The translations under genes and the position numbers were made by a program. A stretch of 64,000 nt of DNA from Campylobacter concisus (GTDB lineage: Bacteria > Campylobacterota > Campylobacteria > Campylobacterales > Campylobacteraceae). The stretch covers positions 806,001 to 870,000 of the forward strand of contig NZ_CP049270.1 in assembly GCF_003048595.2 (NCBI RefSeq), given 5' to 3'. Below are positions 54,955 through 64,000 of this stretch, piece after piece (positions within the stretch are counted from its first letter, which is position 1; each line of letters starts with the position of its first letter). The notes under the pieces were generated by a model. The model saw only the letters and a program-made list of their open reading frames with translations, was not told where the DNA came from and searched no databases.

Positions 54955-56074
54955 TTTTTACCCTTTTAGCATAAAAATTTTTCTTAAATTTGGCAAATTC
55001 GCCTCTTTCTATCGCCTCTCTCATCTCTTTCATTAAATTTAGATAGTAGTGCAGGTTGTGAAGGCTTGCTAGTCTAAAAAACGTGAGCTCTCTGGCCTTA
55101 AAAAGGTGGTTTAGATAGCCTCTGGAGTAGCGCTTGCAGGTGTAGCACTGGCAGGCTGGATCGATCGGCGAGTGGTCGTTTATGAAGCGGGCTGATTTTA
55201 TATTTATCTTGCCAAAGCTAGTAAAAAGCGTGCCGTTTCTTGCGTTTCTTGTTGGCATAACGCAGTCAAACATATCAACGCCTCGCTCCACGTTTTCTAC
55301 AAGATCTTCAGGCGTGCCAACGCCCATTAGATAGCGTGGTCTAAGCTCATCCATAAATGGCATAACCGCCTCAACCGTGTCATACATCGTCTCGTTGCTC
55401 TCACCGACACTTAGACCACCGATCGCAAGGCCGTCAAATGGCATTTCATTTAGTGCCTGCGCGCAAAATTTACGTGCCTCGTAGTCGGTGCCGCCTTGAA
55501 CGATACCAAAGATATTTTGCTGCAAGCCAACGCCCTTGCTCTGCATAAATTTATGATAGTCTATCGCCTCTTTTGCCCATTTTATCGTCCGTTTTATGCT
55601 TAGATCTATCCTTTTTGGCTCAGCAGGTAAAGCCACTAGGTCATCAAGTATCATCATGATGTCGCTGCCCAGGTCATACTGCGTGTCAAGGACGGATCTT
55701 GGCGTGAAGTAGTGCGTGCTGCCGTCTATGTGGCTTTTAAATTTTATCCCGCCATCGTCGTTTTTAGTGTTTGACCTAAGTGAAAACGCCTGAAAGCCGC
55801 CGCTATCAGTTAAAAACGAGCGCTCAAATTTAGAAAATCCATGCAGTCCGCCAAACTCACGCACGACCTTGCTGCCAGGGCGCAGATACATGTGGTAGGT
55901 GTTTGCTAAAATTATCTTTGCGTCTAAAATTTCACTCATATCAAAGGCATCTAGGCTTTTAACTACGCCAACCGTGCCAACTGGCATGAAAACTGGCGTT
56001 TGTATCACGCTGTGAGCGGTTGCTAGGACGCCTCGCCTTGCATTGCCATCTTTTTTTATAACTTCAAATTTCAT
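54944..56074 (-). CDS. tgt: queuine tRNA-ribosyltransferase
   Basis: Exchanges guanine at position 34 of Asp/Asn/His/Tyr tRNAs for preQ1 on the queuosine pathway. The 376 residues have [12 protein letters not shown] near 90-101 (substrate aspartate), the catalytic aspartate in [16 protein letters not shown], and the zinc site [17 protein letters not shown] near the C-terminus. Full length. No other que gene is near. Confidence 0.97.
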   Translation of the reverse strand: MKFEVIKKDGNARRGVLATAHSVIQTPVFMPVGTVGVVKSLDAFDMSEILDAKIILANTYHMYLRPGSKVVREFGGLHGFSKFERSFLTDSGGFQAFSLRSNTKNDDGGIKFKSHIDGSTHYFTPRSVLDTQYDLGSDIMMILDDLVALPAEPKRIDLSIKRTIKWAKEAIDYHKFMQSKGVGLQQNIFGIVQGGTDYEARKFCAQALNEMPFDGLAIGGLSVGESNETMYDTVEAVMPFMDELRPRYLMGVGTPEDLVENVERGVDMFDCVMPTRNARNGTLFTSFGKINIKSARFINDHSPIDPACQCYTCKRYSRGYLNHLFKARELTFFRLASLHNLHYYLNLMKEMREAIERGEFAKFKKNFYAKRVKNEL

Positions 56075-56153
56075 CTAAGTCCTTAAAATTCTTGATTTTT
56101 TATTTTAACAAAAATTATAATATAATACAGAAATTTTAAGGCAAAGGAACTTT

Positions 56154-57260
56154 TTGCAAAAGAGAAATGATATCGTTTTTACCGAAGCAAACGGCACTGC
56201 GACCATAAAATTTGCAGGCGAGTTTAGCTATAAAGACGCAAAAAATTTACAAAGCATTTTTAAAAAAATCCAAAAGCTTAAAGGCAATGTTAAATTTGAC
56301 TTTAGCGAGCTAAAGAGCATTGATTATGCTGTTTTGATCCTTTTAAAAAACACGCTAAATGGCAAGAAATTTGAGATCATAACAAATGATGAGAAGATAA
56401 AGGCGATGAGCGATCTTTTAAATGACGAGAAGATCGACTTTAACTACATGCCACCTCACAATAGCTTAAATTTCTTCTCACGTCTCGGTGAGAAAATTTG
56501 CGAGGGATTTGTAAATTTGCTTGAGTTTGGCTCGTTTTTGGGCGAGTTTTTGATAAAGAGTGTGAGGATTTTATTTAATCCTGCAAATTTAAGATTTAGA
56601 GAATTTAGCAACTACATAAAAGATGGCGGTGTAAATGCCGTTTTTATCGTATCACTCACCGCTTTTTTGATAGGCGTCGTGCTTGCATACCTTGGTAGTG
56701 CGATGCTTGCAAGCTTTGGGGCAAGTATATTTATAGTTGAGATCATGGGCATGCTAACGCTTAGAGAGGTGGCCCCGCTCATCGCTGCTATCGTCGTGGC
56801 TGGCAGGTCGGCCTCTAGCTTTACCGCGCAAATTGGCGCTATGAAGCTAACTGAGGAGATAGACGCGATGAAGACGATGGGCTTTGAGCCTTTTAACTTC
56901 TTGGTGCTGCCGCGCATCATCGCCATGGTGCTTTGCGTGCCTGTCATCATCTTTATAGCTGATAGCATAAGCATCTTAGGGCAGATGATCATTTGTCAAA
57001 CGATACTTGATATCAGCTTTAGCGACTATCTCAATAGATTTCGCGAGATGGTCGAGCTTAGGCACTTTGCTGTTGGTATGATAAAGGCTCCGTTTTTTGG
57101 CGCGGTGATAGCGATCATTGGCTGCATGAGGGGGTTTGGCGTGAGTCAAAATGCTCAGAGTCTTGGAGCAATGACAACTGTTAGCGTTGTAAATGCGATA
57201 TTTTGGGTCATCGCGCTTGATGCTTTTTTTGCGATAATTTTTATGTGGTTAAAAATATGA
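56154..57260 (+). CDS. mlaE: MlaE-type lipid ABC permease with N-terminal STAS domain
   Basis: Inner-membrane permease of the Mla-type phospholipid transporter, 368 residues. Residues 1-95 form a STAS-like domain (FTEANGTATIKFAGEFSYKDAKNLQSIFKK, then FDFSELKSIDYAVLILLK), which in E. coli is the separate MlaB. The permease follows from about 115 with GAMKLTEEIDAMKTMGFEPFNFLVLPRIIAM, the EQ-loop signature. The start is TTG 56154 with AAAGGAA upstream. It overlaps the ATPase gene in an ATGA. This gene is called iamB in C. jejuni, as I recall. Confidence 0.92.
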   Translation: MQKRNDIVFTEANGTATIKFAGEFSYKDAKNLQSIFKKIQKLKGNVKFDFSELKSIDYAVLILLKNTLNGKKFEIITNDEKIKAMSDLLNDEKIDFNYMPPHNSLNFFSRLGEKICEGFVNLLEFGSFLGEFLIKSVRILFNPANLRFREFSNYIKDGGVNAVFIVSLTAFLIGVVLAYLGSAMLASFGASIFIVEIMGMLTLREVAPLIAAIVVAGRSASSFTAQIGAMKLTEEIDAMKTMGFEPFNFLVLPRIIAMVLCVPVIIFIADSISILGQMIICQTILDISFSDYLNRFREMVELRHFAVGMIKAPFFGAVIAIIGCMRGFGVSQNAQSLGAMTTVSVVNAIFWVIALDAFFAIIFMWLKI

Positions 57261-57997
57261 ATGAGATAATAGTTGGAAAAAATATAACTACAAGTTATGG
57301 CGATAAGATCATGCACGATAACGTGAGCTGGAGTGTAAAAGAGGCAGAAATTTATGGCTTTTTAGGTGGTAGCGGCACTGGTAAAACGACGCTCATGAAG
57401 ACGATGATATATCTAAAAAAGCCAAATAAGGGCGATATAACCTTTGATGGCGTCAATATGTGGAAAAGTAACCCCAAAGAACAGCAAGAGATAAAGCTAA
57501 AAAGTGGGACAATGTTTCAGTTTGGTGCACTTTATAGCTCTATGACAATTCTTGATAACGTAGGTGTTTTACTGCATGAGTACTCTAAATTTAGCAAGCG
57601 CCAGATCGATGAGATAGCGATGTTTTGGATACAAAAAGTTGGACTTAAAAAAGAGGTTTCTATGCTTTATCCAAGTGAGCTAAGTGGCGGTATGAAAAAG
57701 CGTGCTGCGCTAGCAAGAGCCTTGGTGCTAAGTCCTAGGGTGCTATTTTTAGATGAGCCAAATAGCGGCCTTGATCCTGTTAGTTCACGCCAGATGGATG
57801 CACTCATAAAAGAGCTTCGTGATAGCATCGGCGTGACCGTTGTCATGGTGACACATGATGCGGATAGTATTTTTGATATTTTGGATAGATTTTTGATAAT
57901 AGATAACAAAAAAATAGCCTTTGAGGGAAATATAAAAGAGCTTGAATATCTTAAAAACAACCCACTTGAAGAGCTATTTAAAATGAGGAAAAAGTAG
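57257..57997 (+). CDS. mlaF: Mla-type lipid ABC transporter ATPase
   Basis: Cytoplasmic ATPase of the same transporter, 246 residues. Walker A GGSGTGKTTLMK near 37-48, ABC signature LSGGMKKRAALARALVLSP, Walker B VLFLDEPNSGLDP and the H-loop VTHD. The start ATG 57257 shares ATGA with the mlaE stop; an upstream GTG at 57245 is a weaker choice. Confidence 0.95.
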   Translation: MNEIIVGKNITTSYGDKIMHDNVSWSVKEAEIYGFLGGSGTGKTTLMKTMIYLKKPNKGDITFDGVNMWKSNPKEQQEIKLKSGTMFQFGALYSSMTILDNVGVLLHEYSKFSKRQIDEIAMFWIQKVGLKKEVSMLYPSELSGGMKKRAALARALVLSPRVLFLDEPNSGLDPVSSRQMDALIKELRDSIGVTVVMVTHDADSIFDILDRFLIIDNKKIAFEGNIKELEYLKNNPLEELFKMRKK

Positions 57998-58930
57998 ATG
58001 GAAAATAGAAATTCTTATACTATTGTTGGCATGTTTTTTATGGCTTGCCTTACAGCATTTGCGATATTTATCTGGTGGATGACTAGTAAAAATAATACAA
58101 AGGTTGATTTTAAAGAGTATTACATCCACACGACTGAGCTACCAAGCGGTCTAAAGGTTGATTCAACAGTTAAATTTATCGGTGTGCCAGCCGGAAGTGT
58201 TAGTGATATAAATTTTGTCGATGATAAAAACGCTCTTATAAACATTACGATGAAGATAAGAGAAGATCTGCCGATAAAGGCCGATAGTGTGGCAAGTATA
58301 GAAGTTCAGGCTATTAGCGGTGTGGCTAGTATAAATATAAGCCGTGGCACAAAAGACTTTACATCAGGTCAAAAGCCTATCTTGCAGCTTGAAGAGAGCC
58401 TCTTTTCAAAGCTTGGAAACAACGCTGAAAACATCACCTTAAAGATAAATCAAACACTTGATAAAGTCGATAACTTTTTTTCACCTGAAAATATTGCTCA
58501 CGTAGAGTCAGTCCTTAAAAATATTGATAAATTTACACAAGTTTTAACAGACGAAGAGGGGCTAAGTGAGGTTGATAGTATCGTTAAAAATGTGAAAAAT
58601 TTTACAGATACTTTAAACAAAACCGACACAAAAGAACTGGTTAAAAATTTAAATAGACTAATTTCAAATGCAAACCAAGTTTTTATATCGGCAAATTCGG
58701 CTATCACCGGATATAATTCGCTGCAAGAGCTCATCACTAAAAAAGCTAAAGATGGTGAATACGACCTTAGAAATACGGTTGGTCCGTTATTAAGAGAAGC
58801 GAGTGATTTTTTAAATGGATTTGACAAGACACTTCGTGAATTTAGAGGCGCGCTTCAAAGGCTTGAAGATAATCCTTACGAGTTTTTCTTCACAAATCCA
58901 GTGCCAAATGACAAAGGAGATAAAAAATGA
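57998..58930 (+). CDS. mlaD: MlaD-type MCE-domain substrate-binding protein
   Basis: Periplasmic lipid-binding subunit of 310 residues anchored by an N-terminal helix (about 9-28). MCE domain about 38-115 with SGLKVDSTVKFIGVPAGSVSDI and ADSVASIEVQAISGVASINI. A long helical C-terminal part (about 130-300) follows, longer than in E. coli MlaD. It starts one base after the mlaF stop. Confidence 0.93.
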   Translation: MENRNSYTIVGMFFMACLTAFAIFIWWMTSKNNTKVDFKEYYIHTTELPSGLKVDSTVKFIGVPAGSVSDINFVDDKNALINITMKIREDLPIKADSVASIEVQAISGVASINISRGTKDFTSGQKPILQLEESLFSKLGNNAENITLKINQTLDKVDNFFSPENIAHVESVLKNIDKFTQVLTDEEGLSEVDSIVKNVKNFTDTLNKTDTKELVKNLNRLISNANQVFISANSAITGYNSLQELITKKAKDGEYDLRNTVGPLLREASDFLNGFDKTLREFRGALQRLEDNPYEFFFTNPVPNDKGDKK

Positions 58931-59487
58931 GAAATTTAATCTTTCTAACGGCTACGCTTTTATTTCTTGGCTGTTCGCTAAAGACGGATGTGCCAGTTGC
59001 AACGATGTATGAAATTCACTATTCAAATAAGGCTTGCTCAGCTGAAAATAAACAAAAAGAGCTAAAAAATGTCTTCATCGAAAATGTAAGCGCTCTTGAT
59101 ATGGTCGATACTAGAAAAATTTTGATCGTAGCTGAAAATAATAAAATCAGATATCTAACAGATGCTAAATTTGTCTCTGAGCCAAGCGAAATGGTTTATA
59201 AATCGCTTGTAAAAGGGTTTTATTCAAACTGTGCTGCAAAGCCGATATTTTCACCAAATGCAAAAGATCTTAGACTAAAAGTAAGCATCATCTCTCTTCA
59301 AATAAGAGGCGACAAAGCCGAAGTCTCGCTAGCTTACGAGCTGTTTAATGCAAACACTTCGCTAAAATCAGGCATGATCACAAAAGAAATTTTTTGTCCA
59401 GATCCAAGCTCAAGTACTATTTTTGATACGATAAATAAGGCTACAAATTTAGCAATCGATACGCTAATCTCTGAAATAATCTCTTAA
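58927..59487 (+). CDS. ABC-transport auxiliary lipoprotein (PqiC/MlaC-position)
   Basis: Lipoprotein of 186 residues with signal ending LLFLGC (Cys16). The TMYEIHYSNKACSAENKQK start, VFIENVSALDMVDTRKILI and IRYLTDAKFVSEPSEMVYKSL follow the ABC-type transport auxiliary lipoprotein family. Other members bridge MCE-type systems to the outer membrane. No MlaC-type or MlaA-type gene follows, so this may be the outer-membrane partner. Confidence 0.85.
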   Translation: MRNLIFLTATLLFLGCSLKTDVPVATMYEIHYSNKACSAENKQKELKNVFIENVSALDMVDTRKILIVAENNKIRYLTDAKFVSEPSEMVYKSLVKGFYSNCAAKPIFSPNAKDLRLKVSIISLQIRGDKAEVSLAYELFNANTSLKSGMITKEIFCPDPSSSTIFDTINKATNLAIDTLISEIIS

Positions 59488-59493
59488 ATTTTC

Positions 59494-59523
59494 TTGGCTG
59501 TAAATTTCTAAATTTATAGCCAA
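59494..59523 (+). terminator. hairpin after the mla operon
   Basis: Inverted repeat of 14 positions, TTGGCTGTAAATTT and AAATTTATAGCCAA (one G-U pair). The inner A/T pairs must open, since only two bases separate the arms. A T-rich stretch follows. Confidence 0.6.
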
Positions 59524-59549
59524 AATAGCTTATTTTAAAGACCTTTTGT

Positions 59550-59555
59550 TATAAT
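59550..59555 (+). promoter_or_regulatory. -10 box of the 59581-64000 operon
   Basis: TATAAT, 26 bases before ATG 59581; GGAG at 59572-59575 is the ribosome site. Confidence 0.6.
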
Positions 59556-59580
59556 GTGAGCTTTAAAATACGGAGAATTG

Positions 59581-60999
59581 ATGAAGAAAATTTTAATAAT
59601 CGCAGATGGAACTTTCGCAAGAAATTTTTTAAACAGACTACTTGAAACAAAATCAAATTTACATCACTATATCGTTGTTTCAAGTGAAGATTACAGCCAA
59701 AAATCAAATTATGAAAATTTTACATTTTACCAGTTTGATCCAACCAGTCTTTCAAGGCTAAAAAGCGTGAGTGATGGCTATTTTAGTCAGTTTTGTATAG
59801 TTTGCGATGATAAAAATGAGGCGGTTGCTGTTTATGAAAATTTAAGACAGATCAGCACAAAGACCGAGACTGTTTTTATGAGCTCATGGGAGCTTGATGA
59901 AAAATGCAAAGAAACATTTGCAAGCGATAAACACTTAAGTGTAGTTGATATCAGAGATATTGCAGCATCAAGACTTATGGACTATTTACCAGATTTGCCA
60001 GTTTTAGCCGATAATATCGGACTTAGTGAGGGCGAGATCATGGAAGTTAAGGTGCCAATAGGTAGCTCTTATATGTATCGTCACATTAGCTCAGTAGCTC
60101 AAAAAAAATGGCGAATAGCTCTCATATATCGAGGCAGCGAGATCATCTTGCCAAAGCCAAATGTAATGATACAGCCAAGCGATATACTACTAATCGTTGG
60201 TGATCCAAATGTGCTTCAAAATGTTTACCGCTCGATCAAGCGTGAAAGTGGGCAGTTTCCAAGTCCATTTGGTAGCAACATCTATGTGCTGATCGATATG
60301 ATCTCAATGGATAAAGAACGTGTTAGCAAGCTCATAAAGGATAGCTTGTATTTGCATTCAAAGCTAAATAATAAACGCCTTTTTTTTAGAGTGATAAATC
60401 CAACTTTAGGTGAAAATTTAGATACTTTAAAAGCGATAAAAGAGAAAAATATCATTGTTTTGATGGATTATTTTAATAGTGATAACAAATCTATAAAATA
60501 TGATGTTTTAAAGCACGATATCGGCCTAATCTTAAGCGATGATAAATACTTTTTTAAATTTAAAAAGCTATTTTATGAGCTAAAACTTCCAGTGCTAAAA
60601 ACGGGTAAAATTTTGCTCTCGAATATAAAAGAGGGCGTTATACTAGGCGATCAAAGTCAAGAAGTGGAGAATCAATCAGCTGTGATAACAGACTGCTGTG
60701 CACAGCTTGATTTGGAGATGAAATTTTACTATTTTGATAATAAGCATAGCGATGATGAGGCGTTAAGAGAGCATTTTGAGAGCATTAGCGCGCTATTTTC
60801 TAAGCGTATAAAGATAGAAAATCACAATCTTAAAAATCCGCTTGTAAAACTAAAAAATACAAAAGATTTGCTTCATTTTGTAATGTTTAGCAAAAGCGTG
60901 GCAAATGGTGGGGCATTTGCCTTTTTATCGACAAATTTAAATAGGCTTTATAAAAAACTAAGCCAAAATGCACAGCTTTTTGTGCCAGTAAGTGAGTAA
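59581..60999 (+). CDS. TrkA-N/TrkA-C domain protein
   Basis: Soluble protein of 472 residues. A Rossmann-type N-terminal part ([21 protein letters not shown]) is followed by a TrkA-C (RCK-C) domain about 150-220 ([24 protein letters not shown], then [20 protein letters not shown]). A second alpha/beta part (about 235-470) may be a degenerate nucleotide-binding or sensor domain. No channel is attached. It may gate a separate K+ channel or transporter. ATG 59581 is preferred over the TTG at 59578. Confidence 0.75.
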   Translation: MKKILIIADGTFARNFLNRLLETKSNLHHYIVVSSEDYSQKSNYENFTFYQFDPTSLSRLKSVSDGYFSQFCIVCDDKNEAVAVYENLRQISTKTETVFMSSWELDEKCKETFASDKHLSVVDIRDIAASRLMDYLPDLPVLADNIGLSEGEIMEVKVPIGSSYMYRHISSVAQKKWRIALIYRGSEIILPKPNVMIQPSDILLIVGDPNVLQNVYRSIKRESGQFPSPFGSNIYVLIDMISMDKERVSKLIKDSLYLHSKLNNKRLFFRVINPTLGENLDTLKAIKEKNIIVLMDYFNSDNKSIKYDVLKHDIGLILSDDKYFFKFKKLFYELKLPVLKTGKILLSNIKEGVILGDQSQEVENQSAVITDCCAQLDLEMKFYYFDNKHSDDEALREHFESISALFSKRIKIENHNLKNPLVKLKNTKDLLHFVMFSKSVANGGAFAFLSTNLNRLYKKLSQNAQLFVPVSE

Positions 61000-61001
61000 A
61001 A

Positions 61002-62039
61002 ATGCAGATAAACTTAAACCTTAAAGAAAAAGCATCAAACTATAAAATTTATATAAACGAGCTTCAAAGACTAGAGCTAAAAGGCAAGGTTGGCATCGTC
61101 ACAAACGCTAAAGTAGCGGGGCTTCATCTTAAAAAGCTACTTAGTGTTTTGAAGTGTGATGAGAAATTTATCATAAGTGTGCCTGACGGCGAAGAGTATA
61201 AAAATCTTGAAACGGTAGAGCAAATTTTGGAGCAGCTTTTTGTCAGCAAATTTGATCGCTCATCTACGTTAATCGCCTTTGGTGGTGGCGTCATAAGCGA
61301 TATGACTGGCTTTGCGGCGAGTATCTATGAAAGAGGAATAAATTTCATAAATATCCCAACTACGCTTCTAGCGCAAGTTGATGCGAGTGTGGGTGGAAAG
61401 ACCGGAGTAAATAATAAATTTGGTAAAAATTTAATAGGATCATTTTATCAGCCAAAGGCGGTTTTTTGTGAGATAAATTTCTTAAAGACATTACCAAAGA
61501 GAGAATTTGCAGCTGGTGTGGCTGAAGCTTTAAAGATGGCGATAACTTTTGATAAAGAGATGTTTGATTGGTTAAAAAGCATAAATTTAGACGATGAAAA
61601 TTTAGCTAAGCTGGTTGAAAAGTCTATAAATTTAAAAGCAAAAGTGGTTGAGCAAGATGAGAAGGAAAAGGGGCTAAGAGCCATCCTAAACTACGGCCAT
61701 ACCTTCGCTCACGTTATAGAAAATGAGACAAATTATAAAGAATTTTTACACGGCGAAGCAGTAGCAATAGGTATGAATATAGCAAATCGCTTAAGTGTAA
61801 AACTAGGGCTCATGAGCGAGGCAGAAGCAGAGGATATCAAACAGGTTTTAGTGAAATTTGGCCTTCCAGTAAACTACAAAATAGAAAATGAATATGCATT
61901 TTACGAGGCATTTTTTATGGATAAAAAGACAAAAGATGATAAGATAAATTTCATCATTGCAGATAAAATCGGCAGTGCGATCATAAAAAATGACGTCAAA
62001 AAAGAAGACGTTTTAAAAATTTTAAGAGAATTTAAATGA
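61002..62039 (+). CDS. aroB: 3-dehydroquinate synthase
   Basis: Second step of the shikimate pathway, DAHP to 3-dehydroquinate, using NAD and a metal ion. The 345 residues include [65 protein letters not shown] and [12 protein letters not shown]. Family-typical length. It overlaps the mscS-type gene by four bases. Confidence 0.97.
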   Translation: MQINLNLKEKASNYKIYINELQRLELKGKVGIVTNAKVAGLHLKKLLSVLKCDEKFIISVPDGEEYKNLETVEQILEQLFVSKFDRSSTLIAFGGGVISDMTGFAASIYERGINFINIPTTLLAQVDASVGGKTGVNNKFGKNLIGSFYQPKAVFCEINFLKTLPKREFAAGVAEALKMAITFDKEMFDWLKSINLDDENLAKLVEKSINLKAKVVEQDEKEKGLRAILNYGHTFAHVIENETNYKEFLHGEAVAIGMNIANRLSVKLGLMSEAEAEDIKQVLVKFGLPVNYKIENEYAFYEAFFMDKKTKDDKINFIIADKIGSAIIKNDVKKEDVLKILREFK

Positions 62040-63625
62040 AAAAGATCCTAGTTTTAATACTTTTTTGCTTTACCCTTTATGCCGAAGAAAACGTTACGCT
62101 TGAGCAAAATGGCTCACAAAATTTACAAAATAACGAGCTTGTAAAAGATATTTCAAATCTAGATAACTCCCTAAAAAACAATATCTGGATCACAAGATAT
62201 GCTAACTATAACACTTATCAAAGGCTTATTGATGAGCTTGAAAAAAATGAAAATGAACTAAAAAAGCTAGACAAAAGCTCAAGAAGAGGCAGTGATATTA
62301 TAAAGAGAATCCAAACTCTAAAAGAGCAGATAAATTTACTAAAAGAGTATGAAAAAACGCCATTTTCAAATATGCTAGCAGCCCCTGAAATGGATACTCC
62401 ACCAAGGATAACAAGTCCTGTTGCACTTATATCTGGCTTTTCGTATATCAAAAAGATAAAGAGTGATAAGATCGAGTATCAAAGGCATATAAAAGAGCTT
62501 GATACGCTTTTAGAAAAGCTTGAAACAAAAGAAAATTTACTAAATAGACTAAATTTGATTGAAGAAAATGAGCAAAATAGGGAAAGCCTAAACTTGTTAA
62601 AACAAGAAATAGGCGACTTTAAAGCGGCAAAACAGATCGCTGATACAACTTATAATGTCTATGAAAAAAGAGCTGATGAGGCTATAAATTTAACCACCTC
62701 TGATATAAAAGCTCAGTTTTTAAGTATGGGCTATACAGCTATCATCATTCTTTTGACGATTGGACTAACATTTATCGCTAAATTTATCGTTAAAAGAACG
62801 ATTACTGATAATGAGAGATTTTACACAGTCAATAAATTTTTAAACGTTTTAAATATCACTGTTATCATCATAATCTTACTTTTTTCGTATATCGAAAACG
62901 TCACATATCTAGTAACCGTGTTAGGTTTTGCTTCAGCTGGTATCGCCATTGCGATGAAAGATATGTTTATGAGTATGCTTGGCTGGATGGTGATCATGTT
63001 TGGTGGCTCTATACATGTGGGTGATAGGATAAGGGTGCTTCATGATGGTAGTGAATTTGTGGGCGATGTGATCGATATCTCTTTGCTTAGGTTGACCGTT
63101 TTTGAGGATGTTAGCTACTCGACTTATAAGACAAACCGCCGTGCAGGTAGAATCATCTTTGTGCCAAATAACTATATCTTTACTGACCTCATCGCAAACT
63201 ATGCTCATTATGGTATGAAGACCGTTTGGGATGGTATAGATATCGTTATAAGCTTTGATAGCAATCATAAAAAAGCTGTGTATCTAGCAAGAAATGTCGT
63301 TAAAAAATATTCAAAAGGCTATACCGATATCGCAAAACGCCAGATGAATAAACTAAGAAGTCAATACAGCATCAAAAATCCAAACGTCGAGCCAAGAATT
63401 TATACATTTTTTGAGCCTTATGGCATAAATGTCTCATGCTGGTATATGGCAAATTCTTATGCGACTTTGGCTCTTAGAAGCACTATTAGCGCTGAGATTA
63501 TAGAAGCATTTTTAGCTCAAGATGATATAAAGATCGCTTATCCAACACAAACCATGTTTATAGGCAAAAAAGAAAATCCAAGCGACCATACCGCTCACAG
63601 TGAGCAAGAGAGTGAAAATATTTGA
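62036..63625 (+). CDS. MscS-family mechanosensitive channel
   Basis: Inner-membrane channel opened by membrane tension, 529 residues. Signal peptide ([16 protein letters not shown]), then an extended periplasmic coiled-coil region (about 60-215), three or so membrane helices from about 225, and the MscS pore helix with [24 protein letters not shown] near 300-323. The beta domain follows ([10 protein letters not shown]). The long N-terminus makes it an MscK/YbdG-like variant rather than a small MscS. It shares an ATGA with mtaB. Confidence 0.9.
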   Translation: MKKILVLILFCFTLYAEENVTLEQNGSQNLQNNELVKDISNLDNSLKNNIWITRYANYNTYQRLIDELEKNENELKKLDKSSRRGSDIIKRIQTLKEQINLLKEYEKTPFSNMLAAPEMDTPPRITSPVALISGFSYIKKIKSDKIEYQRHIKELDTLLEKLETKENLLNRLNLIEENEQNRESLNLLKQEIGDFKAAKQIADTTYNVYEKRADEAINLTTSDIKAQFLSMGYTAIIILLTIGLTFIAKFIVKRTITDNERFYTVNKFLNVLNITVIIIILLFSYIENVTYLVTVLGFASAGIAIAMKDMFMSMLGWMVIMFGGSIHVGDRIRVLHDGSEFVGDVIDISLLRLTVFEDVSYSTYKTNRRAGRIIFVPNNYIFTDLIANYAHYGMKTVWDGIDIVISFDSNHKKAVYLARNVVKKYSKGYTDIAKRQMNKLRSQYSIKNPNVEPRIYTFFEPYGINVSCWYMANSYATLALRSTISAEIIEAFLAQDDIKIAYPTQTMFIGKKENPSDHTAHSEQESENI

Positions 63626-64000
63626 TGCAAAAGATATTTTTTAAAACATTTGGATGTCGTACAAATATCTATGATACCGAGCTTTTAAAAAGCTACATCA
63701 AAGACTACGAGATCACAAATGATGAAGATGCTGCTGATATTGTCGTGATAAACTCTTGCACAGTCACAAATTCTGCCGATAGCGGTGTCAGAAACTACAT
63801 AAACGGTGTAAAAAGGCGTGGAGCGAAGGTGGTGCTAACTGGGTGTGGTGCGGTTAGCAAGGGTAAAGAGCTATTTAATAGCGGTATATTTGGCGTGCTT
63901 GGGGCTAGTAAAAAGAGCGATTTAAATGAGCTTTTAAAGCAAGAAAAACCATTTTTTGAGCTTGGAAATTTAAACTCGGTCGATAGAAATATAGTTACAA
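63625..64000 (+). CDS. mtaB: tRNA t6A37 methylthiotransferase, 3' end outside window
   Basis: Start of a MiaB-family radical SAM enzyme; 125 residues are visible. FFKTFGCRTNIYDTELLKSYI, then VVINSCTVTNSADSGVRNYI and VVLTGCGAVSKG give the three N-terminal cluster cysteines. TFGCRTN and SCTVTNSAD are typical of MtaB, which modifies t6A37 of tRNA(Lys). The radical SAM motif lies beyond the right edge. The ATG overlaps the preceding stop by one base. Confidence 0.88.
   Translation, partial: MQKIFFKTFGCRTNIYDTELLKSYIKDYEITNDEDAADIVVINSCTVTNSADSGVRNYINGVKRRGAKVVLTGCGAVSKGKELFNSGIFGVLGASKKSDLNELLKQEKPFFELGNLNSVDRNIVT

Overview
The window is a dense, AT-rich bacterial chromosome segment. Its gene content and gene order point to the genus Campylobacter, a non-jejuni species of the C. 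concisus/C. curvus type. The main evidence is gene order that I recall from C. jejuni: gyrA-flgP-flgQ-flgR-asd; the cheZ-like/U32/purE/.../glyQ/Nif3/Zn-ribbon/waaA/ffh/rpsP/khpA/rimM/trmD/rplS run; rho-ccoI-ccoS-dnaX; nusA beside an HP0268-like gene and miaB; and tgt/corA/mla/aroB/mscS/mtaB. AAGGA-type ribosome sites, TATAAT -10 boxes mostly without a -35, and HP0268-like and FlgP/FlgQ proteins also fit. The species name is inference. I saw no rRNA, tRNA, CRISPR array, insertion sequence or prophage.

Layout. 1-226 is a partial c-type cytochrome gene. 318-3774 holds the whole ADP-heptose pathway for the lipooligosaccharide core (gmhB, hldD, hldE, gmhA), followed by an SseB-like gene. 4270-10574 is gyrA, the flagellar genes flgP, flgQ and flgR, asd, and a yqhA-type membrane gene broken by an 8-bp tandem duplication. 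10667-14950 holds hemE, a radical SAM gene, a pyridoxal kinase gene, a DUF488 gene and prs. 15008-19340 holds tilS, rimO and panC on the minus strand and prfB on the plus strand. 19365-22945 has three Sel1-repeat lipoproteins around an RclA-like flavoprotein.

22946-24411 contains no intact gene. It holds the decayed remains of a 2-hydroxyacyl-CoA-dehydratase/double-cubane-type protein and its ATPase activator. 24412-29263 is a minus-strand run: three proteins resembling PilO, PilN and PilM, a TPR protein, a DUF374 acyltransferase, miaB and an HP0268-like gene. nusA and a GNAT gene follow on the plus strand, then an outer-membrane protein gene that is out of frame at an A8 tract, and a small HTH gene. 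32180-38055 is rho (minus), ccoI-ccoS (plus) and dnaX (minus). 38204-41203 has a LysE exporter, glnA and a PHP phosphatase.

41339-54054 is a long plus-strand run that starts with a CheZ-type phosphatase and continues through purE, glyQ, waaA, ffh and the rpsP-khpA-rimM-trmD-rplS ribosome cluster. A GyrI-like gene and an AbgT transporter gene are inserted before glyQ. 54256-56074 (minus) is a short CorA-like gene and tgt. 56154-59487 is a Mla-type lipid-transport operon. 59581-64000 is a TrkA-C protein, aroB, an MscS channel and the start of mtaB.

Themes. Core LOS synthesis is represented by the heptose genes, waaA and the Mla system. RNA modification is unusually rich: rimO, miaB and mtaB all lie here, with tilS, tgt, trmD, an RluA-type synthase and a U32 gene. 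Motility and chemotaxis control is represented by flgP, flgQ, flgR and the CheZ-like gene. The most notable irregular features are the two genes broken at simple repeats, the pseudogene pair near 23-24 kb, a FlgR with no DNA-binding domain, a CheZ-like protein with a CheY-binding-like motif at each end, and a structured leader before ccoI.
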